Positions 55,239-63,359 of a stretch of DNA of 64,000 nt are shown piece by piece. Each line of letters begins with the position of its first letter. Position 1 is the first letter of the stretch. The notes under the pieces are model-generated. The model was not told the origin of the DNA, made no database searches, and was given only the letters and a program-made list of their open reading frames with translations. Source of the DNA: SG8-30 sp963695155 (GTDB lineage Bacteria > Pseudomonadota > Gammaproteobacteria > Steroidobacterales > Steroidobacteraceae); the NCBI GenBank assembly GCA_963695155.1, contig CAVOGD010000001.1:73786-137785 (forward strand), in the 5' to 3' direction. The position numbers and the translations under genes are program-made.

Positions 55239-56425
55239 GGCGCAAGTTCCTTGTTGAGCTTGTCTATGTACTGGCGGGCGTAGCCGCTCTGTTTCGGGTC
55301 GGGGGTCAGTTCGACGTAGCGCGTGAACAGCGCCAGCGCCTGCGGCTTGTCGCCGGCGCGCAGGTGGTGCATGGCGAGCGCCTGGTAGGGCGGGCCGTAC
55401 TCCGGCGCTTCCGCGATCGTGCGCCGGTACTCTTCTATCGCGCGCTCGGCGTCCTCGTCGCGCTGCGACTGCAGTTCGGTCTTCGAGCGCGTGTCGGCAC
55501 GCGCCTTGCGCGCCGCTTCGCTGCGCAGGCGGTAACCCTCGGCCAGGTAGAAGCGCGCCGACAGGGGCAGCGACGCCAGCAGGTTCTCGTCGCCGAGCAG
55601 GAACACCAGCGTCTTGCCGTCGCCGGCGCGGTGCAGCTGCACCAGCGCATCGAGCCGCGCATTCAGCGTGATCTCGCGGTACCGCTCGGCGTAGCGCTCA
55701 CCCTCCACGGTCACGCCCTGTGCGAACTCGGTCTGCGTCTCGACGCGCTCCTGCACCCGCGGATGGCTGGCGAAAAAGTAGCCGCCCTGCGTGACGTGCC
55801 GCGCCTTCAGCTCGCGCTCGAGGCGCGCGAACGCCTCGGCGCCGCCGCGCGGGCTGTAACCGGCCTGGACCATGCGGTCGAAGCCGCCGCGGTCCGCCTC
55901 GCGCTCGTGTTCGCGCGAAAAGCCCGCCATGCTCGACAGGCCGACGATGCTGCCGAGCACCGGCGGCAGCCCGGCGCCGGCCGCGATCATGCCCAGGAAG
56001 ATGCTCGCCTTGGCGGTGCTCTTGGCGCCCTTCACCGAGCGGTAGATGTGGTCGGCGGTGACGTGCGTGCCCTCGTGGCCCAGCACCGAGGCGAGCTGCG
56101 ACTCGTCCTCCATGCGCAGCAGCGTGCCGGTGTGGAAGTAGACGCCGCCGGTGGCCACCGCGAACGCGTTGAACTCCGGGTTGCGGAACGTGCGCACGCG
56201 CAGGGTGCCGCGCTGGTCCGGGAACATCGTGTCCACGATGCCCTGCAGGTAGGCATCGAGCGCCGGGTCGTCGAACAGATGGCCGCTGTTGCCGATCTGC
56301 TCCTCGAAGGCCCGGGTCTCGAACTCGATGCGCTCGCGCTGCTCGGCCTCCTCGATCGCCAGCGCCGCGCCCGTCGGCACGAGCAGCAACGCGGCGGCCC
56401 AGGGCAGGGCTCTCACGGACGGCAC
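55235..56425 (-). CDS. M48-family zinc metallopeptidase with TPR tail
   Basis: A 396-residue exported protease. Signal peptide (WAAALLLVPTGAALA), then an M48 domain with GHEGTHVTADH (HExxH at 117-121) and the third ligand Glu in REHEREADRGGFDRM, as in BepA/YfgC. The C-terminal third holds tetratricopeptide units (AIEEYRRTIAEAPEYGPPYQ, LALFTRYVELTP). BepA-type enzymes assist outer-membrane protein and LPS-transporter assembly, and a similar role fits. It has a GTG start 4 nt after the CsgG-like gene and an ATGA overlap with the next gene. Confidence 0.9.
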   Translation of the reverse strand: MPSVRALPWAAALLLVPTGAALAIEEAEQRERIEFETRAFEEQIGNSGHLFDDPALDAYLQGIVDTMFPDQRGTLRVRTFRNPEFNAFAVATGGVYFHTGTLLRMEDESQLASVLGHEGTHVTADHIYRSVKGAKSTAKASIFLGMIAAGAGLPPVLGSIVGLSSMAGFSREHEREADRGGFDRMVQAGYSPRGGAEAFARLERELKARHVTQGGYFFASHPRVQERVETQTEFAQGVTVEGERYAERYREITLNARLDALVQLHRAGDGKTLVFLLGDENLLASLPLSARFYLAEGYRLRSEAARKARADTRSKTELQSQRDEDAERAIEEYRRTIAEAPEYGPPYQALAMHHLRAGDKPQALALFTRYVELTPDPKQSGYARQYIDKLNKELAP

Positions 56426-56428
56426 GCC

Positions 56429-57440
56429 TCAGAACGCCCGCACGGTCACCCAGCGCGAGGCCGGATAACCCTCGAACATCTTGGCCACGATCGCCTCGGC
56501 GGCCTCCGGCTTGCGCGTGTCGTTGCTGGTCATGCCGAAGATCTCGCCGCCCTGCATCGAGTTCAGCCAGGCCACGTCGCCCGTGCGCAGGTCGACGATG
56601 CCCGCCGCCACGTAGGTGCCGCCGCCCGGCACGTAGTAGCCGGCGCCGGCCGCCAGCAACTGCATGAACGTGCTGCCGCCGCTCTGCTTGACCTGGCCGC
56701 CGCCCAGGATGAACGCGTAGTCCGCGATCTCGGTCAGGAACGCCAGCCCGTCGCCAATCGTGTAGTCGAAGTTGGCCTTCTTCTCCTCCCAGGCCTTGCC
56801 GCCAGCGTACACGACGCCGGTCACCGTGTCGGAGACGATCTTGAACAGCTCGACGTGCTCGCGCAGCACGTCCTTGGCATCCCCCTCCAGCACCGGCAGC
56901 GACACCAGCTCGAAGCCGCCGATCGAGCGCAGCCTGCGGCCCGAGGCTTCCAGCAGGTTGCGCCGCGCGGCCTCGGTCCAGTCCGGAACCACCTCCATCC
57001 CCGCGACCGAGCGCTCATAGACCGTGAACTCGAGCGGCAATACCAGGATGCGCTTCGGCTCCGCGGCGGCGGCGGTGTCAGGCGCCGGTTCCGCGGCGGC
57101 GGCGGTGTCAAGCGCCGGTTCCGCAGCGGCGGCGGTGTCAGGCGCCGGTTCCGCAGCGGCGGCGTCCGGCACTGGCTCCACGGGCGGTTCCACGGGCCTG
57201 GACGGCGCTGGGTCCAGTTGCTCGGCGGCCGACGCCGGCACGGAGAGCGGGGCCGGCTCCGCTTCCGGCGCGGCGGCCGGCTCCGCCGATGCGGGCGCCG
57301 CCTCGGCCGGCAGCACGGGCTGCTCGACCACCGTCGAGACCGGACGGCGGCGGCGGCACCTGTTCCTGCGCCACGGCCCCCGAAACGCAAAGCCAGAGTA
57401 CGGCCGTGGCGCAAAGCCCGACCGGCGACAGCGTCTTCAT
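56429..57440 (-). CDS. Secreted CsgG/TolB-N-like protein with Ala/Pro repeats (frameshifted)
   Basis: The signal peptide (PVGLCATAVLWLCVSGAVAQ) lies in one frame and the rest in another. They join at a one-base shift near 57345 in a CCG run. The mature protein has a low-complexity Ala/Pro/Glu linker containing a 10-residue unit AEPAPDTAAA repeated about three times, then a domain KRILVLPLEFTVYERSVAGM ... AAGIVDLRTGDVAWLNSMQG resembling CsgG/GNA1162-like periplasmic or outer-membrane components (inference from the beta-rich pattern). Joined length about 337 residues. First gene of the operon with the M48 peptidase. Confidence 0.68.
57057..57166. repeat. 30-bp tandem repeat inside the CsgG-like gene
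   Basis: A 30-base unit (begins GGTTCCGC, ends CAAGCGCC or CAGGCGCC) occurs about 3.5 times, encoding AEPAPDTAAA-type decapeptides on the minus strand. Copies differ by single bases, so the array is old or under selection. Copy number may vary by slippage. Confidence 0.8.
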
Positions 57441-57539
57441 CACGTTGACCCCCGCGCGCTGGTGCGCGCTAGCGGGCGTATCGTACTACTGCGCCGGCGC
57501 AGTCACTAGCGCCCGGTCGCGGTCGCTTTCTCACCCTGC

Positions 57540-57625
57540 GGGGTCTGCCACCTCTCGGCTCCGGGGTCTGCCACCTCTCGGCTCCGGGGTCTGACCCGCC
57601 TTGCGGGTCTGACCCCTCCTGCGAA
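57540..57625. repeat. Second cluster of GGGGTCTG-type repeats
   Basis: Two exact copies of a 23-bp unit beginning GGGGTCTGCCACC (57540-57562, 57563-57585) are followed by GGGGTCTGACCC and GGGTCTGACCCC facing each other. The core matches the cluster at 27544-27620. It lies in the 186-bp gap between the CsgG-like and XRE genes. No T tract. Confidence 0.82.
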
Positions 57626-57629
57626 CGCC

Positions 57630-57821
57630 CTACTCCGGCTCGAACACGTCCTCGATGCGCAGGCGGAACAGCGCCGCGATCCGGAACGCCAGCGGCAGGC
57701 CCGGATCGTACTTGCCGGTCTCGATGGCGTTCACCGTCTGCCGCGACACCGCGAGCCGCTCGGCCAGCGCGGCCTGCGACCACTCGCGCTCGGCGCGCAA
57801 TACACGCAGGCGGTTTTTCAC
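57630..57821 (-). CDS. Small XRE-family regulator
   Basis: A 63-residue helix-turn-helix protein of the YozG-like kind: LRVLRAEREWSQAALAERLA, VSRQTVNAIETGKYDPGLPL, then AFRIAALFRLRIEDVFEPE. The GTG start overlaps the stop of the upstream membrane-protein gene by GTGA. Such regulators commonly control the operon they are in; a promoter with flanking inverted repeats lies upstream of the pair. Confidence 0.85.
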   Translation of the reverse strand: MKNRLRVLRAEREWSQAALAERLAVSRQTVNAIETGKYDPGLPLAFRIAALFRLRIEDVFEPE

Positions 57822-58270
57822 CGGTAGCGCCTCATGCTGAGCAGTTGCCCGAACGCCCAGGCCACCATCATCACGAGCATCGTGTCGCTCATGTCCAGCC
57901 GCGGTGCACCGGCGCCGACCAGGAGCGGGTACCCCGCCACGAACAGCACGCCGGCGCCGAAGCCGATCGCCAGCCCGTCGAGCTGCACCTTGCGCATCAG
58001 TTCGTCGGCCATGCGCAGGAAGCGCAGGTACGACCTGACGACGCCGATGCCGATGGCGGACGGCAGGATCGCCACGGCCCACTTCAGCCACGGCGCCAGC
58101 CCCGGGTCGCGCTTGAGCAGTTGCGCCGCGAGCACGAAGGTGATCGACCAGCCGAACAACCACACCACGAACCGGTACTGGTTCTGCCGGTCACGCTCGG
58201 TGCCGGAGCAGCTCTTGATCATGTCCCACATGCTGCGGCGGCCCGCCTCGTCCCTCTGTACCTCGGTCAT
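57818..58270 (-). CDS. Membrane protein paired with an XRE regulator
   Basis: A 150-residue protein with about four hydrophobic segments (FVVWLFGWSITFVLAAQLL, WLKWAVAILPSAIGIGVV, LDGLAIGFGAGVLFVAGYPLLVG, DTMLVMMVAWAFGQLL) and a basic N-terminal tail. No family named; membrane protein/XRE pairs of this size are widespread. GGGGAG eight bases before ATG 58270 selects that start over two upstream in-frame ATGs (58288, 58312). Confidence 0.75.
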   Translation of the reverse strand: MTEVQRDEAGRRSMWDMIKSCSGTERDRQNQYRFVVWLFGWSITFVLAAQLLKRDPGLAPWLKWAVAILPSAIGIGVVRSYLRFLRMADELMRKVQLDGLAIGFGAGVLFVAGYPLLVGAGAPRLDMSDTMLVMMVAWAFGQLLSMRRYR

Positions 58271-58317
58271 CGCCTGAACTCCCCGCATCGCGCTGTAAAG
58301 TACGCTTGACATGCAAA

Positions 58318-58358
58318 ACTGTAGAGCATGCTTTACTATGTGTCAAGCATCATTGACA
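58318..58358 (-). promoter_or_regulatory. Promoter of the membrane-protein/XRE operon with inverted repeats
   Basis: On the minus strand TTGACA (58346-58341), 17 bp, TACAGT (58323-58318) form a near-consensus promoter about 48 bp before the gene. The -35 is half of an inverted repeat TGTCAA-N6-TTGACA (58341-58358), and a further ACAAT-A-ATTGT palindrome lies at 58360-58370. These are plausible XRE operators. Confidence 0.6.
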
Positions 58359-58490
58359 TACAATAATTGTCGGACAATGCGAACAGACGCGTAAAAAAAG
58401 CCGGAACGGGCCGACAAGCGCCGCTGGAGTATGATGGGCCGCGACCGCGGATACCCGCGGCCGCGTACGAATCGAATTCAGGGGGGATAC

Positions 58491-59265
58491 ATGAACACGC
58501 TCAAGACTGCCGCATTTGCGGCGGCGGCCGCGCTTGCGCTCGCGGGCTGCCAACAGACGGGCCAGCCCGACGCGGCCGAGATCGAGGCCATCCAGGCGGT
58601 CAACGGCGCCTGGGCCGGCCACTACAACGCGGGCGACGCCGACGGCGTCGCCAACCTGTACTGGGAGGACGCCTCGCTGATGGCGCCCGGCGCGCCGGCC
58701 AGCAGTGGCCGCGACGCGATACGCGCGTCCATCGCCGCCGACATCGAGGGCGCGAAGGCCGCCGGCTTCACGATGAGCGTGGAACACGGTCCGATCAAGG
58801 CCTCCGGCAACAGCGCCTGGCAGGAAGGCACCTTCCGGGTCACCGACGCCTCCGGGGCGACGATCGACGCCGGCAAGTACCTCTCGGTGCTGGAGAAGCG
58901 CGACGGCGCGTGGCGGCTCGCGCGCGACATCTACAACTCGGACGGCAAGCCCGCCCCGGCGGACCTGGGCGCGCCCGACGCGGTGACCGCGGATCCCGCG
59001 CACTACAAGGTCGAGTTCGAGAACGACAAGGTGCGCGTGGTGCGCATCAATTACGGGCCGAAGGAGAAGTCGGTCATGCACTCGCACCCGGCGGGCGTGG
59101 TCGTGTTCCTGAGCGACCTCGACGGGCAGTTCACGATGCCCGACGGCACCACCCAGAAGACCAATGCCAAGGCCGGCACGGTCGCCTGGTCGGACGCGAT
59201 GGTCGCATAACCCGGAGAACCTCGGCAGCAAGCCGCTCGAGGTCCTGCACATCGACATCAAGTAG
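58491..59265 (+). CDS. SnoaL/DUF4440 plus cupin lipoprotein (frameshift near end)
   Basis: A lipoprotein (lipobox LALAGC, Cys20) with a SnoaL/DUF4440 domain (IQAVNGAWAGHYNAGDADGV, SLMAPGAPASSGRDAIRASI, WQEGTFRVTDASGATIDAGK) and a C-terminal cupin domain (VRVVRINYGPKEKSVMHSHP with metal-type HxH, VVFLSDLDGQFTMPDGTTQK). The frame closes at 59210, but one base later the reading HNPENLGSKPLEVLHIDIK continues, the normal end of such cupins, giving 59265. GGGGGG precedes the ATG. A strong terminator follows. Confidence 0.75.
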
Positions 59266-59320
59266 GACCGGCCGCCGCGCAGCCTTGACGCTGCCGGCGA
59301 ACGGTTCAACTTGCGACGCT

Positions 59321-59353
59321 AAAAAAGCCCCGGCGGCTCCCGCCGGGGCTTTT
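59321..59353. terminator. Bidirectional rho-independent terminator
   Basis: AGCCCCGGCGG pairs with CCGCCGGGGCT around a CTC loop (11 bp perfect, extended by A-T pairs), flanked by AAAAAA on the left and TTTT on the right. It sits between the convergent cupin lipoprotein and PEBP genes and can stop transcription in both directions. Confidence 0.9.
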
Positions 59354-59392
59354 CTCATTGCAGGTCGCCGGGGTCTCGCGGCGCGAGCCGCC

Positions 59393-59866
59393 TCAGTCCT
59401 TGATGTAAGTCCCCATCAGCACCGCCTCACCCAGCACGTGGCCCTTCATCGCCGCCTCTAGCTTGGGCTTGGTCGGTGATTTCAGGTCCGGCAGCACCAC
59501 GTCGAGCGCATACAGCTTGTGGTAGTAGCGATGCCGGCCGATCGGCGGACAGGGGCCGCCGTAGCCGGTGCGCTTCCAGTCGTTCACGCCCTCGCGCGTG
59601 CCGGGCGGCAGCCTGGCGGGCGCCACCGCTTCCTTGAGCCCCGTCGCGCTGGGCGGGATGTTGTAGAGCACCCAGTGCACCCAGGTCATCTTCGGCGCGG
59701 CCGGGTCCGGTGCGTCCGGGTCGTCCACGATCAGCGCCAGGCTCTGCGTGCCCTTGGGCAGCTTGCTCCAGGCGAGCGCCGGCGAGATGTCCTTGCCCTG
59801 GCAGGTGTAGAGCTTCGGGATCGCGCCTTCGTGGCTGAACACCGGCGAGGTCAATGCGAATGCCAT
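59393..59866 (-). CDS. PEBP-family protein (YbhB/YbcL type)
   Basis: A 157-residue phosphatidylethanolamine-binding-protein fold: IPKLYTCQGKDISPALAWSK, LIVDDPDAPDPAAPKMTWVHW (the conserved DPDxP), LYNIPPSATGL and YGGPCPPIGRHRYYHKLYAL (GGPxPP...HRYxF anion-pocket motif). No signal peptide, so cytoplasmic like YbhB. Binding partner unknown. GGAG before ATG 59866 selects that start over ATG 59881. The 150 bases upstream (59882-60033) lack recognisable elements. Confidence 0.9.
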   Translation of the reverse strand: MAFALTSPVFSHEGAIPKLYTCQGKDISPALAWSKLPKGTQSLALIVDDPDAPDPAAPKMTWVHWVLYNIPPSATGLKEAVAPARLPPGTREGVNDWKRTGYGGPCPPIGRHRYYHKLYALDVVLPDLKSPTKPKLEAAMKGHVLGEAVLMGTYIKD

Positions 59867-60033
59867 GACGAGCTCCAGCATGGTGGTTGCGCTGTGTCAG
59901 CGAGTGCACCATTCAGGATACTCCGCTCATGCCGGGGCCGATGTACGTGAGTTGTGTAACCAGAGGCTTGGAACCTGTCTCAACCGGTGATCAAGCAGAC
60001 GCCCCGGCGCCGCCTCTGGCCAGCTTGAGTGCA

Positions 60034-60573
60034 TCAGAGATCCGCTGTGAAGCCGATCGGCCGGGACTTCGGGACCGGCGGCGTCATCAGCGCGCGGATT
60101 GCCCGGTAGACCTCCTCGAACTGCTGGCGCGTCTTGTCGTCGAGGGCGGCGAGTGATCGCTCGAGCGCCTCAAGCTTGCGGGCCAACTCCGCGTTGGATG
60201 CGAGCATCTCCCGTAGCTTGACGAACGCCCGGACTACGTAGATCGACATCTCGACCGCACGCGGGCTGTTGAGCAGCGTGGCAGCCATGATTGCGCCGTG
60301 TTCGGTGAATGCGAGCGGATTCACCCGCGAGTACTTGATGCGGGCCAAGTGGTCACAATTTGTGACCACCTCTGCCTTCTCCTGCGCATTGATTCTGAAG
60401 GCAAAGTCCGACGGGAACTTCCCGTCGTTTCGACGCACGGCCTGATTGAGAACCTTGGTCGGAACGGCATAGAGCTCGGCCAGGTCCGCATCCAGCAGCA
60501 CTCGCTGCCCGCGCAGCACAAGGATGCGGGACGAGACGTCGGCTGGGCTGACGACTGTGGATTCAGGCGGCAT
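60034..60573 (-). CDS. ORF6N-domain protein, copy 2 of a tandem pair
   Basis: A 179-residue protein with the ORF6N domain (SSRILVLRGQRVLLDADLAE, LYAVPTKVLNQAVRRNDGKF, FAFRINAQEKAE) also found in phage antirepressor-like proteins, a middle variable segment, then FTEHGAIMAATLLNSPRAVE, a helical part and the C-terminus PPVPKSRPIGFTADL. It is strongly similar to the gene just upstream (60600-61148), with nearly identical ends and a diverged centre, so it arose by tandem duplication. Function not established. Confidence 0.85.
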   Translation of the reverse strand: MPPESTVVSPADVSSRILVLRGQRVLLDADLAELYAVPTKVLNQAVRRNDGKFPSDFAFRINAQEKAEVVTNCDHLARIKYSRVNPLAFTEHGAIMAATLLNSPRAVEMSIYVVRAFVKLREMLASNAELARKLEALERSLAALDDKTRQQFEEVYRAIRALMTPPVPKSRPIGFTADL

Positions 60574-60599
60574 GACCGAAGTTGTTCCCGTTCCTTTAC

Positions 60600-61148
60600 C
60601 TACTCGCCGCCGGAAATATCCGCCGTGAAGCCGATCGGCCGGGACTTCGGGACCGGCGGCGTCATCAGCGCGCGGATCGCCCGGTAGACCTCCTCGAACT
60701 GCTGGCGCGTACCGGCATCCAGCGTGGCAACGGATTTCTCCAGCGCCTCGAGCTTGCGGGCGAGGTCGGCATTCGACGCCAGGATCTCCCGCAGCTTCAC
60801 GAACGCACGCACGACGTACACGGACATCTGGACGGCCCGTGGGCTGTTCAATACGGTAGCCGCCATGATTGCGCCGTGCTCGGTAAAGGCGATTGGTCGT
60901 CTTCGGTGCCCGCCCCAACTTGATGCCGCAATATGCGGCTTCAAGTTCCGTATCTCGTTGATTTCAATGTAGAACGCGAAGTCCGCAGGGAACTTCGCCC
61001 GGTTCCGCCGGAACTGCTCATTCAGGCGCTTCGGCGTAACGCCGTACAAGGCCGCGAGATCGGCCAGCAAGAGCACCCGCTGCCCGCGCAGCACCAGGAT
61101 GCGGGACGAGATGTCGGCTGGGGCAACGACCGGTGATTTCGGTGCCAT
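60600..61148 (-). CDS. ORF6N-domain protein, copy 1 of a tandem pair
   Basis: 182 residues, same architecture: SSRILVLRGQRVLLLADLAA, LYGVTPKRLNEQFRRNRAKF, a different middle (EIRNLKPHIAASSWGGHRRR), then FTEHGAIMAATVLNSPRAVQ, helices and PPVPKSRPIGFTADISGGE. DNA of both copies is conserved near their 3' ends (for example 60048-60140 and 60626-60718). The central difference could be a target-specificity region (inference). The pair is transcribed together, 26 nt apart. Confidence 0.85.
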   Translation of the reverse strand: MAPKSPVVAPADISSRILVLRGQRVLLLADLAALYGVTPKRLNEQFRRNRAKFPADFAFYIEINEIRNLKPHIAASSWGGHRRRPIAFTEHGAIMAATVLNSPRAVQMSVYVVRAFVKLREILASNADLARKLEALEKSVATLDAGTRQQFEEVYRAIRALMTPPVPKSRPIGFTADISGGE

Positions 61149-61406
61149 GCCGCTGCATTGTCAGCCAGCGTTCCGGCTTGCAGGCGTCAAGAATCCGCCG
61201 GAAATCGCATGAAACACCGCGCCGCGCCCGGCGACAGATCTCAGTTGCTGCTTCTCTCGTCCCCTCCTCCTCACCCCCCCGGGTCGCGCCGGCGCGTTCG
61301 GCTGTGTAAGGTAGGGCGGTTGCGCGTCACTCGATGCGCAGCTCGCCGGGCCTTGCGGCGCGGCGGCAAACACGAACGAACGACTGATATTTCAGGGGGA
61401 TCGACA

Positions 61407-62215
61407 ATGAAGAGATTTCTGATCGCCACCGTGGCGGCGCTGGCCTGCCTGTCGGCGCCGGCCATGGCGCAGGATGCGCCCGGCTACATCTGGATCAATT
61501 CCATGAAGGCCATGCCCGGCCAGGGCGACGCGCTGATCAAGCTGATCATCGAGGAGAACGCCAAGCACTTTGATCCGCTGGTCGAGAGCGGCGCGGCCTA
61601 CGACTGGGGCCTGGCCATGCCGATCGTGCATGACGGCAATGACGCAGCCAGCCACATCGAGTGGATCGTGTTCAACGGCTGGGCCGGCGCCGACACCTTC
61701 ATGAAGAACTTCATGGAGAAGCGGCGGTCCATGAGCGCCGAGACCAGCGCCGCCGAGCAGGCCAAGTGGGAGGGCGGTCGTCGTAGCCCGGCAGCCATGC
61801 GGACCTGATCGTGCGCGGCATTCACACCGGTTCGGGCAAGCCTGCGCGTCCTGGCTACATCCACGTGGGCTACTACCAGTCCCGCCCCGGCAAGTTCGAG
61901 GACACCAACAAGCTGTACAAGGAACTGGCTGCCCCCGTGTACGACAAGCTGGTCGCGGACGGCACCATCCTGAACTACGGCCTGGACACGCCGGAGGTCA
62001 ACCGCGGCCAGAAGTGGACGCACATGACCTGGTACGCGTCGAAGGACCTCGCGACCCGCGACGTCGTGCGCAAGGCCTTCGATGCCGCATCGGCGGCACG
62101 CACCAAGGAGCAGAACGAGGCCTTTGGCAAGCGCTTCAACGAGTCCCTGGACAGCGCAGGGCGTTCCGACCAGATCCTGATGGTCGTGCACTACAAGATA
62201 AAGAGCGCCGAGTAG
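61407..62215 (+). CDS. Secreted protein with two homologous halves (frameshifted)
   Basis: A signal peptide (LIATVAALACLSAPAMAQ) is followed by PGYIWINSMKAMPGQGDALI ... HIEWIVFNGWAGADTFMKNF in one frame, then SHADLIVRGIHTGSG leads into PGYIHVGYYQSRPGKFEDTN ... WTHMTWYASKDLATRDVVRK in another; the shift is near 61795. Each half starts PGYI and has the length and pattern of a dimeric alpha/beta-barrel unit, so the mature protein (about 268 residues in all) is an internal duplication. AGGGGGA supports the ATG. No function recognised. The 258 bases before it show nothing definite. Confidence 0.65.
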
Positions 62216-62327
62216 GCGCATACGGCAGGCGCCGGGCCCGGGAACGGGTCCGGCGCTTGCGATTCACGGCCTGGACGATGGGGCCATTGCGGTATTGCCA
62301 AGTTGACTTGCCGCGGCCGCAGTTCCC

Positions 62328-62477
62328 CTGTCGGTGAGCTGCTGCGATCAGGTGCCGGCCCAGGTTGAAGAGGTTCGAGACGGCAGCGTGCACGCCGAAG
62401 CCTGAGAGCCAGACGGCATATTGGATGATCTCAGGCGGAAATCGGTGGCGCTTGTATTGCGTAGCCGAGTGTTTCAT
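62328..62477 (-). mobile_element. Relic of an IS6-family transposase
   Basis: In one minus-strand frame the start of an IS6-type transposase (YKRHRFPPEIIQYAVWL) runs directly into what looks like the conserved C-terminal end (VHAAVSNLFNLGRHLIAAAH), with the whole catalytic DDE middle deleted. No inverted repeats could be fixed by eye. It occupies the otherwise gene-free stretch 62216-62563 and marks an insertion-prone site. The element cannot move on its own. Confidence 0.7.
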
Positions 62478-62563
62478 CCTGGGATGGTCGCGCGTCCCTG
62501 CTTAACTTGGCAGTATCATTCGTGACACGCAATTGCGGATCAGGCCTGTACGTCTGAACCACT

Positions 62564-63298
62564 GTGAAATCCACTTCGTCAATCTGCGCGCACACGACCA
62601 TAGTCGCCGCCCGGGTTCTTGGCGGCACGTCTTTCCTGGCTCTTCTTGTCTTTCTGCTTTGGGGGCCGGTTCAGGTCGTTGATCTGAATCTCACGACCGC
62701 CGGCGCACTAGGGTTCGACGGCTTGCTCTGTCTGGCATTCTTCCTGCAGCACAGTGGAATGGTCAGGAAGTCATTCCAGGATCGTCTCGCGACCTTCGTG
62801 CCGGGTCATTTCAGCGGCGCCATCTATGCGACGGCTTCTGGCGTCGTGTTGTTGGCCTTGCTTCTCCTCTGGCAACCGACGGAACTGACCCTGGCCAGAG
62901 TCGATGGATCAGGTCGATGGATACTGCGTGTCGCATGTGTGATGGCTGGCCTTGGATTCGTGTGGGGCATTCGTGCGCTCGGTACTTTTGACCCATTCGG
63001 GATTCGACCGATCAAAGCCAGCCTTTCCGGAAAGACGCTCCGTGAGCAAGCCCTGACCATCCGTGGTCCATATAAGTGGGTGCGTCATCCGCTGTACTCG
63101 TGCGTGCTGGTCCTGCTGTGGTGCTATCCAGACTTCACCGCCGACCGCCTGCTTTTCAACACTGCCTGGACCCTATGGATTGTCATCGGAACCATTCTTG
63201 AAGAACGCGACCTTGTGTCGGCGTTCGGAGCTCAGTATCGCGAGTATCAAAGGAACGTGCCGATGCTTCTTCCTCTGCGAATTCCCCGCAGCGCGTGA
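62564..63298 (+). CDS. Isoprenylcysteine/phospholipid methyltransferase-like membrane protein
   Basis: A 244-residue membrane protein, GTG start, with about five hydrophobic segments and the C-terminal ICMT/NnrU-like motif GPYKWVRHPLYSCVLVLLWC then EERDLVSAFGAQYREYQRNV, where the His-Pro and Glu-Glu-Arg residues bind S-adenosylmethionine in that family. Substrate unknown. Base composition is clearly less GC-rich than its neighbours and codon use includes many A/T-ending codons, and an IS6 relic adjoins it, so recent acquisition is likely. Confidence 0.8.
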   Translation: MKSTSSICAHTTIVAARVLGGTSFLALLVFLLWGPVQVVDLNLTTAGALGFDGLLCLAFFLQHSGMVRKSFQDRLATFVPGHFSGAIYATASGVVLLALLLLWQPTELTLARVDGSGRWILRVACVMAGLGFVWGIRALGTFDPFGIRPIKASLSGKTLREQALTIRGPYKWVRHPLYSCVLVLLWCYPDFTADRLLFNTAWTLWIVIGTILEERDLVSAFGAQYREYQRNVPMLLPLRIPRSA

Positions 63299-63359
63299 GT
63301 CCCTGAGAGGACTGGCGGCGGCACTACAACGAGACCCGACCCCATTCGAGTCTCGGCTG

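Noticed and set aside
57057..57166. CRISPR-like array
   Set aside because: Contiguous 30-bp coding repeats without spacers.
57540..57625. CRISPR-like array
   Set aside because: Only two 23-bp units without unique spacers, plus palindromes shared with another intergenic site.
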